Source: an archaeon (GTDB taxonomy: Archaea > Thermoproteota > Nitrososphaeria > Nitrososphaerales > JACAEJ01). Taken from it: 33,471 nt of DNA. The notes beneath the pieces were generated by a model that was not told the DNA's origin, searched no databases, and worked only from the letters and a program-made list of their open reading frames with translations. This document shows, one piece after another, positions 1-8,884 of the stretch; positions within the stretch are counted from its first letter, which is position 1; each line of letters opens with the position of its first letter. The stretch covers positions 1 through 33,471 of the forward strand of contig JACGUK010000008.1 of assembly GCA_024256265.1 (NCBI GenBank), written 5' to 3'. The position numbers were made by a program, and so were the translations under genes.

Positions 1-1644
1 TTTGCTTATACCAGATTCATCAGATGCTGATGCAGATATCTTTATACTCCTTGAGACCTTTGAGCCATCTCTTGGTCTTATGATGCTTACTTTTGGTGGA
101 GTATTATCGCCACTTAAATTGGATACGTTAACATTTACAGTGCTTGAATCTTTGATATTATCAGATGTATCGTAAGCTCTAGCCATTAATGTATGAAGAC
201 TATCAGATTCACTGGTAGTATCCCAATAGAAGCTGAAAGGTGATTCAGAATCGGTAGAGTATAGAGCTCCATCCTTATAGAGTTCAACCTTTAATATGCC
301 ATTATCATCACTTGCATCAACACTAACATTAATTCCTCCAGAAACCGTCGTTCCATCAATGGGATAAGTTATGGCAACGTTAGGAGGGGTTAAATCATTG
401 TATAATGTAAGTGTTTCACCAACAGCCCCCATCAAAGCTTTTGAAGCATCTATCCTTCCCCAACCGTAATAATAATCGTAGCCTTGGTCACCAAGATCGA
501 TGGCTGTAGACTCGATTATCTGCTCTACTTGAGTAGGAGTTAGAGATGGATTGGCTGAGAAGATTAAAGCTATCAACCCTGCTGTTAAAGGTGCTGAGAA
601 GGATGTTCCAGATACGCTACCATAACTACCTCCTCTAATCGTAGTGTAAATGCCAACGCCTGGAGCAGATAGATCTATGTAAGGACCATAGCTGGAGAAA
701 GATGCCTTAGAATCACTACTCGTAGTTGCGCTCACAGAGATTATGTATGGATTGTCAGGGTCTGAGTGATTTGCATTATCATTACCACCAGCAACAACTA
801 CCAATCCTCCTTTGTCCATGAAGTACTTTGCAGCATCTGATAGTGCACTACCTCCAAATATTCCAAAGCTAATAACTGCTACTTTAGCTCCTCTGTCAGC
901 AGCATAAATGAGGGCTTTGACCAAAAGCGAATATGATGTGTAGCCGTTTGTATCAGTAACCCTTAAAGGCATTATAGAGCACTGCCAGCTTATAGATGAG
1001 ACACCGATAGTATTGTTCGTTAATGCTGCAGCAACACCTGCAACCTTTGTTCCATGACCATAAACATCTGTAGTATTATAGTTGTTGTCGTAGAAGTTGT
1101 ATCCTTGAAGCAATTTTGTAGATAAATCAGGATGGTTAGGATCAACACCACTGTCAAGGACAGCTATTACAACATTAGAGTCTCCTGTTGATATATCCCA
1201 TGCTTCTGAAGCCAGGATTTTATTCAAGTGCCACTCTGATGAATAATACTCATCGTTAGGAATGATCAAAGGGGAAATTATATGGTCTTCTTCTACAGAA
1301 TCTATTAAAGGATTACATAATAATGCTGATTTAATGTATTGTAAAGCCTCTTGTGGGGCAGAGACGATAAAGGTTTGAGTCTGAGGAATCTCATCCTTTA
1401 TTTCAAGCCCCAATGAATTCAGAAATCTTTCTTTATATTGCTCACTTACTCCAGGCTTGAACTTTATCAATAATTCATCTGATAAATTATCATCATCTGA
1501 ATTTATCGTTGCTCCAAGGACAGGAGTTATGAGAAGCCCGGTAAGGATTATAAGAGTCAAGATGGGTGCAGACACTCTTAATCTCTTTATCTTATTTTTC
1601 TCATCACGCCATCGAGATTTTTTTATTACGTATGTAACAAGCAT
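1..1644 (-). CDS. Secreted subtilisin-like serine protease (S8 family), C-terminus cut by window edge
   Basis: The frame stays open to the left edge, so only the first 548 residues are visible. An N-terminal basic stretch and hydrophobic segment (about residues 19-45, ending near VLGA) looks like a signal peptide. Residues about 55-125 resemble an I9-type propeptide (LIKFKPGVS). The S8 catalytic domain follows: Asp164 in VLDSGVD, His197 in GHGTKVAG, oxyanion-hole Asn288 in AGGND and nucleophile Ser348 in GTSFSAP. After the protease come two Ig-like repeats starting with TPP at residues 419 and 515 (period about 96 residues); the second is cut off. The protein is expected to be exported and processed outside the cell. 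The ATG at 1644 is preceded by AAAGGAC and a TATA-like stretch about 30 bases upstream. The gene is divergent from the dihydropteroate synthase-like gene. Family assignment is very secure; the substrate cannot be told. Confidence 0.93.
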   Translation of the reverse strand, partial: MLVTYVIKKSRWRDEKNKIKRLRVSAPILTLIILTGLLITPVLGATINSDDDNLSDELLIKFKPGVSEQYKERFLNSLGLEIKDEIPQTQTFIVSAPQEALQYIKSALLCNPLIDSVEEDHIISPLIIPNDEYYSSEWHLNKILASEAWDISTGDSNVVIAVLDSGVDPNHPDLSTKLLQGYNFYDNNYNTTDVYGHGTKVAGVAAALTNNTIGVSSISWQCSIMPLRVTDTNGYTSYSLLVKALIYAADRGAKVAVISFGIFGGSALSDAAKYFMDKGGLVVVAGGNDNANHSDPDNPYIISVSATTSSDSKASFSSYGPYIDLSAPGVGIYTTIRGGSYGSVSGTSFSAPLTAGLIALIFSANPSLTPTQVEQIIESTAIDLGDQGYDYYYGWGRIDASKALMGAVGETLTLYNDLTPPNVAITYPIDGTTVSGGINVSVDASDDNGILKVELYKDGALYSTDSESPFSFYWDTTSESDSLHTLMARAYDTSDNIKDSSTVNVNVSNLSGDNTPPKVSIIRPRDGSKVSRSIKISASASDESGISK

Positions 1645-1868
1645 GTCCTTTATTTATAACAAAGAAATTGAATTATAAGAATTATGGAATTCTGGTCTAT
1701 TTTTTAGAACTATTTTTAGAATTATTTAAATATTTACAATTTACTGATAACTTGTGGGTAGAGGTATTAATATAAGCATAACACTGATACATGTGCTACA
1801 TATAACGAAAAAACAGAGGCAATTATATAATAAATTTCTTATCATTAATATTTCTTAAGAACGAAAAG

Positions 1869-1878
1869 ATTAAACTTT
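1869..1878 (+). promoter_or_regulatory. Putative TATA box of the dihydropteroate synthase-like gene
   Basis: An A/T-rich TATA-like element preceded by GAAAAG (BRE-like) is centred about 24 bases before the ATG at 1898, with no Shine-Dalgarno sequence. This fits a leaderless or near-leaderless archaeal transcript. The rest of 1645-1868 is AT-rich and shows nothing else recognisable. Confidence 0.35.
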
Positions 1879-1897
1879 ATGTATTGAAATCCTTTTT

Positions 1898-2743
1898 ATG
1901 GTAATTTTATCAGAGCTGGATAGGGTAAAGATTGGCGATGAGCATCCTGTTCGAATAATAGGAGTGATAAACGTCAGCCCTGAGTCTTTCTACAAAGGAT
2001 CAGTAAGGACAACTCCCAACGAAATAGCAAGTTTGGCAAAGAAGATAGAGGAAGAGGGAGCTGATATAATAGACATTGGAGCTATGTCCACAGCACCATA
2101 CTTAAAGACAGCCATATCTGTAGAGGAAGAGATTAAGAGATTATCCATGGCTATAAATGTGGTAAAAGAAACTGTCTCATTACCAATATCTGCCGATACA
2201 ACAAGGAGCAAATCTGCAGAAGCAGCAATAAAGGCTGGAGCTGATATCATCAACGATGTCTATGGTTTAAAGGGTGATGAAAATATGGCAAAAGTTGTTT
2301 CTGATTACGATGTTGGTATTATAATTGCTGCTCATGTAATAGAACAAAGCGAAGGGAATCCTATAGAAAAGGTAATGATGGCATTGAAAGAAAGTTTGGA
2401 TATTGCTAGAAAGGCTGGGATACCTGAGAAAAAGATAGTAATTGATCCAGCCATAGGCTTTATTCGTAATACAAGCTTGCCATGGTATGTTTGGGACTGC
2501 TATGTGATAAAAAACCTTAAGCAACTTCATGAATTCAATAAACCCATATGTATAGCTGTATCAAGAAAATCCTTCATAGGAAAGATATTAAATATAAAAG
2601 AGCCTGAGGAGAGGCTCTTCGGATCTCTATCAGCAACAGCTATAGCTGTTTACAATGGTGCTCATATAGTACGTACTCATGATGTAATTGCCACTTTACA
2701 AGTTGTAAGGCTTGTAGAGTTCATCAAAAAATTATCTTTATGA
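1898..2743 (+). CDS. folP: Dihydropteroate synthase-like protein (pterin-binding TIM barrel)
   Basis: The 281-residue protein carries the DHPS motif series in order: GVINVSPESF near the N-terminus, ADIIDIGAMSTAP (counterpart of the DIGGEST loop), ISADTTRS, ADIINDVYG, VIDPAIGF and, near the C-terminus, SRKSFIG. The family condenses a pterin pyrophosphate with an aminobenzoate to make folate; in archaea related proteins are linked to methanopterin-type cofactors. The loop after DPAIGF is unusual (IRNTSLPWYVWDCY), so the exact pterin or amine substrate may differ from bacterial FolP. It stands alone between a divergent protease and the convergent liv operon, with no other pterin gene nearby. The start at 1898 is chosen because a TATA-like element lies at leaderless spacing upstream. 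Confidence 0.85.
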   Translation: MVILSELDRVKIGDEHPVRIIGVINVSPESFYKGSVRTTPNEIASLAKKIEEEGADIIDIGAMSTAPYLKTAISVEEEIKRLSMAINVVKETVSLPISADTTRSKSAEAAIKAGADIINDVYGLKGDENMAKVVSDYDVGIIIAAHVIEQSEGNPIEKVMMALKESLDIARKAGIPEKKIVIDPAIGFIRNTSLPWYVWDCYVIKNLKQLHEFNKPICIAVSRKSFIGKILNIKEPEERLFGSLSATAIAVYNGAHIVRTHDVIATLQVVRLVEFIKKLSL

Positions 2744-2784
2744 TTTCCTTCTTTCATATTTACGATTTGCCTTAAACTGAAAAT

Positions 2785-3501
2785 TTAAAGCCCAAAGTAC
2801 AACCTTCCTATCTCCTTATCAGCGAGTATTTCTGTAGCTACTCCCTCTTTTACGCATTTACCAGCTACAAGTACACACCCCTTATCTGATGCAGACAGAG
2901 CCTTTCTAGCATTCTGCTCAGCCATAAGTATAGACAAACCAAAATCCCTGATCTCTTTTACTTTTGAAATTACCATTGAAGCAACTTTTGGAGCTAATGA
3001 TGCTGTAGGTTCATCGAGAAGCAAAATTTTAGGTCTCATCATCATTACTCTTGCTATTCCTAGCATCTGACGTTCTCCTCCGCTCAACTTACTTGCACTT
3101 TCATTCCTTCGGGCTTTTAATTCTGTGAATAAACTATAAATCTCGTTCATATCTGACTTCACTTTGACTTTATCCCCTCTAACATAAGCTCCCATCTCAA
3201 GGTTTTCTTCAACAGTGAGGTTCGTGAAAACATTCTCAATTTGGGGCACATAGCCAACGCCAAGCTTAGCAATAGCATCTGTTCTCATATTGTTTATGTT
3301 TATGCCATCATAGGTAAGTTTACCATCGAATACCTTTGCTAAACCTAAAATGCTTTTTATCACTGTAGATTTGCCACTACCGTTTGGTCCGACTATCGTC
3401 ACAATCTCTCCTTTATTTACATCGATGAAAATATTATAAATAACTGGTAATGTGCCATAGCCAGCTGTTAAATCAGTTATCTTAAGTACTATTGCCATCA
3501 C
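2785..3501 (-). CDS. livF: Branched-chain amino-acid type ABC transporter ATPase, LivF type
   Basis: This 238-residue ABC ATPase has Walker A GPNGSGKST (residues 38-46), Q-loop around GYVPQ, signature LSGGE (139-143), Walker B ILLLDEP (159-165) and AEQN at the switch position, which is typical of LivF proteins rather than His. It would power import together with LivG at the cytoplasmic face of the LivH/LivM channel. It is the last gene of the liv operon; its start overlaps the LivG stop as ATGATGG, so either of two adjacent ATG codons (3501 or 3498) could be used and translation is probably coupled. Confidence 0.95.
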   Translation of the reverse strand: MMAIVLKITDLTAGYGTLPVIYNIFIDVNKGEIVTIVGPNGSGKSTVIKSILGLAKVFDGKLTYDGININNMRTDAIAKLGVGYVPQIENVFTNLTVEENLEMGAYVRGDKVKVKSDMNEIYSLFTELKARRNESASKLSGGERQMLGIARVMMMRPKILLLDEPTASLAPKVASMVISKVKEIRDFGLSILMAEQNARKALSASDKGCVLVAGKCVKEGVATEILADKEIGRLYFGL

Positions 3502-4262
3502 GCCTCACCTAAGTACACATCTATGACAACTTTATCATTGACGACTTCTTCTGGCTTGCCCTGAGTGACCAATTGTCCTTTATTCATGACATATATCCAG
3601 TCAGCGTACTTGACCAATACCTCAACTTTATGCTCTATTATGAAATATGTTACCCCAAGCTTACTTCTTATAGTTTGAACCTCTTCGAGAATCATGCCAG
3701 AAAGTACAGGGTTCACACCAGCTATGGGCTCATCAAGTAGCATCATCTTTGGATCAGACATGAGAGCCATACCTATCTCAAGAAGCTTCATCTGACCCCC
3801 AGAAAGGTCTTTAGCAGCATAGTCGACAGATTGATCGAGTTGTAAAAGATCCAAAATGCCAAGGGCTTTTTTTGTCAGCTTTACTTCCTGATCATGCCAA
3901 TTTTTTGCTTTGAATACATTCAAAAAATTCTCACCAATATTTCCTCTAGCTGCAAGTAACATATTGTCTAATACTGTTAGACCAAAAAATAGCTTAGGGA
4001 TTTGAAAGGTTCTTACTAGACCTTTCACATAAACATCATTAGGGTTAATTCCATCGATTCGTGAGTCATCAAAGTAAACTTTACCTGAGTCAGGCTTGTA
4101 AATCCCACAAATCACGTTGAATAGCGTTGTCTTACCACTACCATTTGGTCCTATGAGTCCCACTATGCTTCCCTTAGGTATAGACAATGTTACATCGTCT
4201 ACAGCCTTAAGACCACCAAATCTTTTAGTAACATTATCAACTCTTAACAATGGATCGCTCAT
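3498..4262 (-). CDS. livG: Branched-chain amino-acid type ABC transporter ATPase, LivG type
   Basis: This 254-residue ABC ATPase has Walker A GPNGSGKTT (38-46), signature LSGGQ (153-157), Walker B MMLLDEP (173-179), the GVNP stretch characteristic of LivG, and the switch His at 211 in IIEHKVE. It pairs with LivF as the second ATPase of the importer. Its 5' end overlaps the LivM gene by 26 bases and its 3' end overlaps livF by 4 bases, so the three genes are almost certainly one transcript. Confidence 0.95.
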   Translation of the reverse strand: MSDPLLRVDNVTKRFGGLKAVDDVTLSIPKGSIVGLIGPNGSGKTTLFNVICGIYKPDSGKVYFDDSRIDGINPNDVYVKGLVRTFQIPKLFFGLTVLDNMLLAARGNIGENFLNVFKAKNWHDQEVKLTKKALGILDLLQLDQSVDYAAKDLSGGQMKLLEIGMALMSDPKMMLLDEPIAGVNPVLSGMILEEVQTIRSKLGVTYFIIEHKVEVLVKYADWIYVMNKGQLVTQGKPEEVVNDKVVIDVYLGEA

Positions 4263-5172
4263 TCTTCTTCACCTTCAGAGCTGGCGTCTTTATTCTGCCT
4301 TCCTTTAACAGACCTTTTGGCTTATATACCAATATAAGAATTATTAGTAGTCCAATGATTATAGCCCTAAGGTTGTGGGGGTCTATTGGTAGAACCAGAT
4401 AATCCTTTACTATTCTCGCTCCTCTCTCTAAAGCTTGAACAAAGAATGCACCTGTAACGACGCCTAAATTATTGGCTGGTCCTCCAGTCATGACCATTAT
4501 CCAGACTGTGAATGTCAAAATTGGAACGAATATGAATGGGTCTATGAATGTGTTATATTGAGCGAAGAGGCTACCAGCAGCCCCTGCAAAAGCTGAACCA
4601 AGGGTAAAGATTTGAGCCTTATACACGAAAGTATTCTTACCGAATGTGGATGCTAACAATTCATCCTCTCTTATCGCCCTCATTACCCTTCCATATGGTG
4701 AATTAACAATGATTTGAGCCAAAACATAAAATGAAGCTAGTACTGAGAATATAAGTGCAAGCTGTAAGATCATGTTAAAGGCAGGGGAAGCATCATAAAA
4801 TCTAATAGCAGGTGGGACATAAATTCCCCATACACCTCCCGCTATCCAAGCTTCATTCTTTATAACAAGCCTACATACCTCACCAAACGCCAACATAGTT
4901 ATGGCTAAGTAATCCTCTCTAAGTTTTATGGCTGGGAGAGATGCAAGTAGTCCGATTATCCCTGAAATTATCATCGCTATTAAGATGCTGGCTATATAGG
5001 GAAGACCTGCTTCAGTAGCTAATGCTGAGGAATAGGCACCTATCATAAAAAATGCTGCAACGCCAAAATTTGCCATTCCTGTAAATCCATATTGTAGGTT
5101 CAGGCTTATAGCCAGTATACCATAGATGCCTATGTATGCAACCATATCTAGTAGATAAATCTCAAATCCCAT
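4237..5172 (-). CDS. livM: Branched-chain amino-acid type ABC permease, LivM type
   Basis: The 311-residue protein is strongly hydrophobic with about eight to ten membrane segments. It contains the LivM hallmark near the N-terminus (GLNLQYGFTGMANFG-like pattern, here SLNLQYGFTG) and the cytoplasmic coupling motif GRVMRAIREDELLA that contacts the ATPases. A basic cytoplasmic tail (KGLLKEGRIKTPALKVKK) ends the protein. It forms the membrane channel with LivH, whose stop lies six bases upstream of this start. Confidence 0.93.
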   Translation of the reverse strand: MGFEIYLLDMVAYIGIYGILAISLNLQYGFTGMANFGVAAFFMIGAYSSALATEAGLPYIASILIAMIISGIIGLLASLPAIKLREDYLAITMLAFGEVCRLVIKNEAWIAGGVWGIYVPPAIRFYDASPAFNMILQLALIFSVLASFYVLAQIIVNSPYGRVMRAIREDELLASTFGKNTFVYKAQIFTLGSAFAGAAGSLFAQYNTFIDPFIFVPILTFTVWIMVMTGGPANNLGVVTGAFFVQALERGARIVKDYLVLPIDPHNLRAIIIGLLIILILVYKPKGLLKEGRIKTPALKVKKNERSIVKS

Positions 5173-5178
5173 TATTCA

Positions 5179-6066
5179 TCATCTCTTAAATAGCTTACCC
5201 AATCCTGTTGGCTTGAAGATAAGAACTATTATTATAACTATGAATGATATCGCTGAGCGGTAGCCAGTTGAGAGACCGAGTCCAGCAAGACCGACAACAC
5301 CGAAGTTCTCAGCCAGACCCAAAATGTAAGAAGCTGCTATAGCCCCCTGAAAACTTCCTATTCCACCTAGTATGGCTGCTGCAAAGGCAGGCAATAGCAT
5401 ATCAAAGCCTATCAAAGGCACAAGTACAGTATCAGCACCCTTAAAAACACCAGCCACTCCGGCCATAGCAGCACCGATAAACCAAACTAGCAATGAAATC
5501 TTTTCAATGTTTATGCCTGATGCCATGGCCAAATCTGGATTATTTGATGTTGCCCTCATCGCCTTGCCTACTTTGGTTTTTGTAAGGAGTAAGTGCAGTG
5601 ATAATGCCATGAGCAAAGCAACCAAAATCATAGAGAGCCAGAGGTCCGTGACCCTTATAGAGCCGATATCATAATATGCCCATGCGATCTTGAAACTTAG
5701 TGGTCTGCCGCTCCAAGTCTGTTGAATCAAATGTCTTATGATGAAGCTAAGCCCTATAGAAGCTATCATCAAATGTATTAATGATGCCCCCCTGCCCATC
5801 AAAGTTCTAAAAAGAAGCTTGTAAGAGATGATGCTGAGGAGCCCTGAAGCAAAGAATGCTGTAATGAAGCCTAGAGGAAAGGCTAAGTTTAGCTGCTCGA
5901 CTGTCGTGTATCCTACGTATGCACCCAGAGTTATGAATTCTGCATGGGCAAAATTTGGGAATTTTGAGAATCCATAGGTTAGAGTGAGCCCTATGGCTGC
6001 AAGCGCGTACAGACTTCCTGTTACCGCTGAGTTAAACAGTACCTGCGTCCACTCGATCACGGCCAA
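5179..6066 (-). CDS. livH: Branched-chain amino-acid type ABC permease, LivH type
   Basis: The 295-residue membrane protein begins with a typical LivH stretch (YALAAIGLTLTYG) followed by PNFAHAEFITLGAY. It has about eight membrane segments and a coupling loop GKAMRATSNNPDLA. The C-terminal IFKPTGLGKLF also matches the family. Its start lies inside the last codons of the upstream binding-protein gene (10-base overlap), which supports coupled translation. Confidence 0.93.
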   Translation of the reverse strand: MAVIEWTQVLFNSAVTGSLYALAAIGLTLTYGFSKFPNFAHAEFITLGAYVGYTTVEQLNLAFPLGFITAFFASGLLSIISYKLLFRTLMGRGASLIHLMIASIGLSFIIRHLIQQTWSGRPLSFKIAWAYYDIGSIRVTDLWLSMILVALLMALSLHLLLTKTKVGKAMRATSNNPDLAMASGINIEKISLLVWFIGAAMAGVAGVFKGADTVLVPLIGFDMLLPAFAAAILGGIGSFQGAIAASYILGLAENFGVVGLAGLGLSTGYRSAISFIVIIIVLIFKPTGLGKLFKR

Positions 6067-7265
6067 TATGAACCTGTGCCAACGAAGTGATACTCACCTG
6101 AAGTGGCATTCAGCTGAACATTCCAGATCTCATAAGTTTGCATTAACATGTCTCCGTTTTCATCGAATAGCTTCCATCCAGAACCTCCAAGGTAAAACGG
6201 GCCAATTACTTCTAAGGATTCTCTTATTTCTGCGCCATCATATACACCAGCGTGAGCTATTGATAGAATGGCTAGCCAAGTTGCATCATAAGCAGTATCA
6301 CAATACATAGGTGGTGGTGTGCCATATTCATCTTCGTACCTCTGCTTAAAGAGTTCAGCGCTTTCCAGTCCTACAGGTGCTACTGGTGTAGTACCATTAG
6401 CACATCTTCTTAGAAACTCGGCAACATCAGTCAATGGTGTGGTATCTTGGTAGATTAAGGCATCACCGTAAATACCTTCTGAACAGAACCATGGATACTT
6501 ATCTAAGCCAAGTGTAAGAGCTTGCCTGAGTATGACCCTACCATCCTCATAATAGCCAACGTAAAGCACTGCCTCTGGGTTTGCAGCATCTATTAGACCT
6601 AGTTCGGTCATGAAGTCTGTATGAGTTATATCGTAGTGTACAGTTTCTACAACCTCTACTTGGTCTCCCCATCTCTCTATAGCTTTCTCTTCAATGCCAA
6701 GACCATACGGATTATCACATACAAGGATGGCTACTTTATCGTAACCTGCATCCGTTATTATGTCTGCCAAAGCTCTCCCTTGAAATATGTCACTACCTAC
6801 GGTGCGAAAGATGTAGTCATCCCCTACAGGTACAACCGGCATTGTTGCTGATGGAGTTATTATCACGATATGATTTGTATTGACATAATCAGCCATGCCC
6901 GCAACTTCTCCACTTGCCATGGGACCTACAATCACTTTTACACCATCAACCTCTACCAGCTTTCTACACGCTTCAAGGGCTGTAACTGGATCCGTGGCTG
7001 TATCTTCTACGATCAATTCTATTTGTCTACCTGCTACCCCACCTTGCGCATTAGCCTCATCGACAGCCAACTCTACCCCTTTCACTATCTCCACACCCAT
7101 CGGGCCTAAAGGTCCAGTGAGTGCCATCAATGCACCTATCTTGATTTTATCTGGGAGAACGGGACCTGTTGGAGCAACTGTCATTTGACCTACATAATAT
7201 CCTGCAACTCCTGCAATGAGCAATGCGATGATAATAATAGCAGCAAATACAGGTTTTGATACCAT
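6057..7265 (-). CDS. Periplasmic-type ligand-binding protein of the liv ABC importer
   Basis: The protein (402 residues from the chosen start) has an N-terminal hydrophobic segment (about residues 6-24) without a lipobox cysteine, so it is probably held at the outer membrane face by an uncleaved anchor or released by signal peptidase. The rest is a type I two-lobed amino-acid/amide-binding domain: IKIGALMALTGPLGPMG, then VELAVDEANAQGG, VKVIVGPMASGEV and HIVIITPSATMP. It would deliver the ligand to LivHM; branched-chain amino acids, amides and other small compounds are all known ligands of the family, so specificity is open. An in-frame TTG at 7271 is possible, but the ATG at 7265 sits six bases after a run of six G (AGGGGGG), a better Shine-Dalgarno spacing. 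First gene of the operon. Confidence 0.92.
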   Translation of the reverse strand: MVSKPVFAAIIIIALLIAGVAGYYVGQMTVAPTGPVLPDKIKIGALMALTGPLGPMGVEIVKGVELAVDEANAQGGVAGRQIELIVEDTATDPVTALEACRKLVEVDGVKVIVGPMASGEVAGMADYVNTNHIVIITPSATMPVVPVGDDYIFRTVGSDIFQGRALADIITDAGYDKVAILVCDNPYGLGIEEKAIERWGDQVEVVETVHYDITHTDFMTELGLIDAANPEAVLYVGYYEDGRVILRQALTLGLDKYPWFCSEGIYGDALIYQDTTPLTDVAEFLRRCANGTTPVAPVGLESAELFKQRYEDEYGTPPPMYCDTAYDATWLAILSIAHAGVYDGAEIRESLEVIGPFYLGGSGWKLFDENGDMLMQTYEIWNVQLNATSGEYHFVGTGSYWP

Positions 7266-7305
7266 TCTCAACCCCCCTAATTCTGCCGATATAGTTCTCT
7301 AATGC

Positions 7306-7315
7306 ATATTTTTAA
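7306..7315 (-). promoter_or_regulatory. Putative archaeal promoter (BRE/TATA) of the liv operon
   Basis: On the minus strand the sequence reads AGAAAGCTTAAAAATATGC. The TTAAAAATAT core follows a purine-rich BRE-like element. It lies about 45 bases before the ATG at 7265, leaving room for a short leader containing the G-rich Shine-Dalgarno sequence. The remainder of 7316-7561 is AT-rich and holds nothing else I can recognise. Confidence 0.5.
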
Positions 7316-7502
7316 GCTTTCTGTACTATTGTAAAAAATTTATATTTCAAAGTTGATAATTACCGAAAAGTTACTTTTATTATATTTTAAAAAGAAATTA
7401 TATATGGACTATCTTAAAGAAGAGATTTAAAAACACATTTTGATCTTCGTGTTCTAAAATTTTTCAAAGCAATAGTTCCTTTAATAGGGTATGTTCACAT
7501 TA

Positions 7503-7512
7503 TAAAAAATTG
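7503..7512 (-). terminator. Possible T-tract terminator after the aminopeptidase gene
   Basis: On the minus strand a run of six T in CAATTTTTTATAATG lies about 50 bases after the M29 aminopeptidase stop. Archaeal RNA polymerase often terminates at such tracts. No hairpin is obvious. Confidence 0.3.
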
Positions 7513-7561
7513 CCTTATAGCTCTTCTAATTTCTTTATATTGTTAAAATGTTTGTTGAGCA

Positions 7562-8707
7562 TTAATTGAGATGAGTTGGTTCTCCCTTCTCCATGATCAA
7601 TTTACCATCTACGAATAACTGACCATAAATCATGGATTTTATCATATCTAAATGGCTCGATGCCTTATTCTTACCATGATAGGCTCCAGTATTGTTTCCT
7701 ATAGCTATGTGTATAGTGCGAAATATCTTCTCATCCACTATTATGCTCCCCCCTGTATATTCTGCTCCAGAATTGCAACCTATGCCAAGCTCAGCTATCC
7801 TATCCTTCTCCCCAGTATTGGCATCTAAGAATTTTTTGAAGTTATCCTCTCCCTTCTCAGCACTGTATCTTACCACTTTACCATCCTTGAATTCAAGCAT
7901 CAGATTCTTAACTTTTCCGAAGCCGTGAGGGGCAACATCTTCAAATAATATCTTGCCATTCGCTGTAGTTTCTAAAGGTGCTATGAAGACTTCTCCTGAT
8001 GGTATATTCAAGCCTACATCTCCTCTCTCTATGTCTTCGTCAGAGATTATACCATCATCTATAAGGACTGGTCTACCATTTATGCTAAACTTAAGATCAG
8101 TACCATCATCAGCCTTTATTTCAACAAATTCCTTATCAGCCAAGGCTTTGCCATAGTAATTGCATAGCTCCAATGTTCTTTTCGAAAAGGACTCTCTTAT
8201 ACTATTAAAGAATATCCTTCTAAATTTCTCCAAATCACAACCATAACCTTTGGCAGCACCTTCTATGGGCCAACCAAAGTATAACCATCTCACCTTTCTC
8301 TCGTCCAATATCTCTCTTAACTTAAGCCTTACAGGAGCTGAAAGTCTGAGCTTTTCCATGAAATCTCTAGCCCATTCTGGCTCGTCCTGCTCTCCTATGA
8401 ACATAGTAACGTCTATAGATTCAGCTATACCCTTAGCAAGCTTGCTCAATCGAGCAATGGATTCTTCAGGGGTAAGAAGATACCTGAGCTTCTCCCTTTT
8501 GGAGCTGTAAGATAGGATTATTGTATGGGCTCCTACTTTCCAGCACTCTTCTTCTACAGCTAATGCAAATTCTTGGCAATCAGCATCTGTAGAGTTGTAT
8601 ATTATCCTCACAGACTCGAATTCATCAATCCTCTTCCCTATCCTCATCGAATTTACTACTAGAGAATGAGCTATCTCTCTCATCTCTTCTTCAGATAATC
8701 TTTGCAT
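7562..8707 (-). CDS. Aminopeptidase, M29 (AmpS/PepS-like) family
   Basis: The 381-residue protein matches the M29 family over its whole length. The C-terminal catalytic domain shows the metal ligands in their usual order: NIPSGEVFIAP (Glu239), AELGIGCN (Glu306), HIAIGNN (His333) and SHLDMI (His352, Asp354). These cytoplasmic dinuclear metal enzymes remove N-terminal residues from peptides. It is a single gene; a peptidase next to an amino-acid-type importer would fit peptide and amino-acid recycling, but this is only a context inference. The ATG at 8707 has an ATTTAAG-type TATA element (plus-strand 8731-8737) centred about 27 bases upstream, suggesting a leaderless message. Confidence 0.92.
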   Translation of the reverse strand: MQRLSEEEMREIAHSLVVNSMRIGKRIDEFESVRIIYNSTDADCQEFALAVEEECWKVGAHTIILSYSSKREKLRYLLTPEESIARLSKLAKGIAESIDVTMFIGEQDEPEWARDFMEKLRLSAPVRLKLREILDERKVRWLYFGWPIEGAAKGYGCDLEKFRRIFFNSIRESFSKRTLELCNYYGKALADKEFVEIKADDGTDLKFSINGRPVLIDDGIISDEDIERGDVGLNIPSGEVFIAPLETTANGKILFEDVAPHGFGKVKNLMLEFKDGKVVRYSAEKGEDNFKKFLDANTGEKDRIAELGIGCNSGAEYTGGSIIVDEKIFRTIHIAIGNNTGAYHGKNKASSHLDMIKSMIYGQLFVDGKLIMEKGEPTHLN

Positions 8708-8730
8708 ATAGATTTAGAAAGCTAATTAGG

Positions 8731-8737
8731 ATTTAAG
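8731..8737 (-). promoter_or_regulatory. Putative TATA box of the M29 aminopeptidase gene
   Basis: CTTAAAT on the minus strand is centred about 27 bases before the ATG at 8707 and no Shine-Dalgarno sequence is present, as expected for leaderless transcription. Confidence 0.35.
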
Positions 8738-8845
8738 ATTTAGCCTAAAGATGATTACAACAAAAGTTTGCCATCTTAAGAAAAATTTAATAAAAATAAT
8801 TGGGATAAATTATTATGATGATTACTAAAGATTTTGAATGGTGTC

Positions 8846-8853
8846 TTTTTATA
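8846..8853 (+). promoter_or_regulatory. Putative TATA box of the CDF efflux gene
   Basis: TTTTTATA is centred about 35 bases before the ATG at 8885, giving an expected leader of roughly nine bases. GTGGAGTGTGA lies between them. Confidence 0.35.
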
Positions 8854-8884
8854 CCATCAGCTTAGTGGAGTGTGAATATAATTA

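Noticed and set aside
1457..1678. Plus-strand ORF of 73 codons
   Set aside because: It is antisense to the signal peptide and propeptide region of the S8 protease, whose motifs are unambiguous.
7266..7271. TTG start six bases upstream for the liv binding protein
   Set aside because: It directly follows the G run, leaving no spacing for ribosome binding; the ATG at 7265 fits better.
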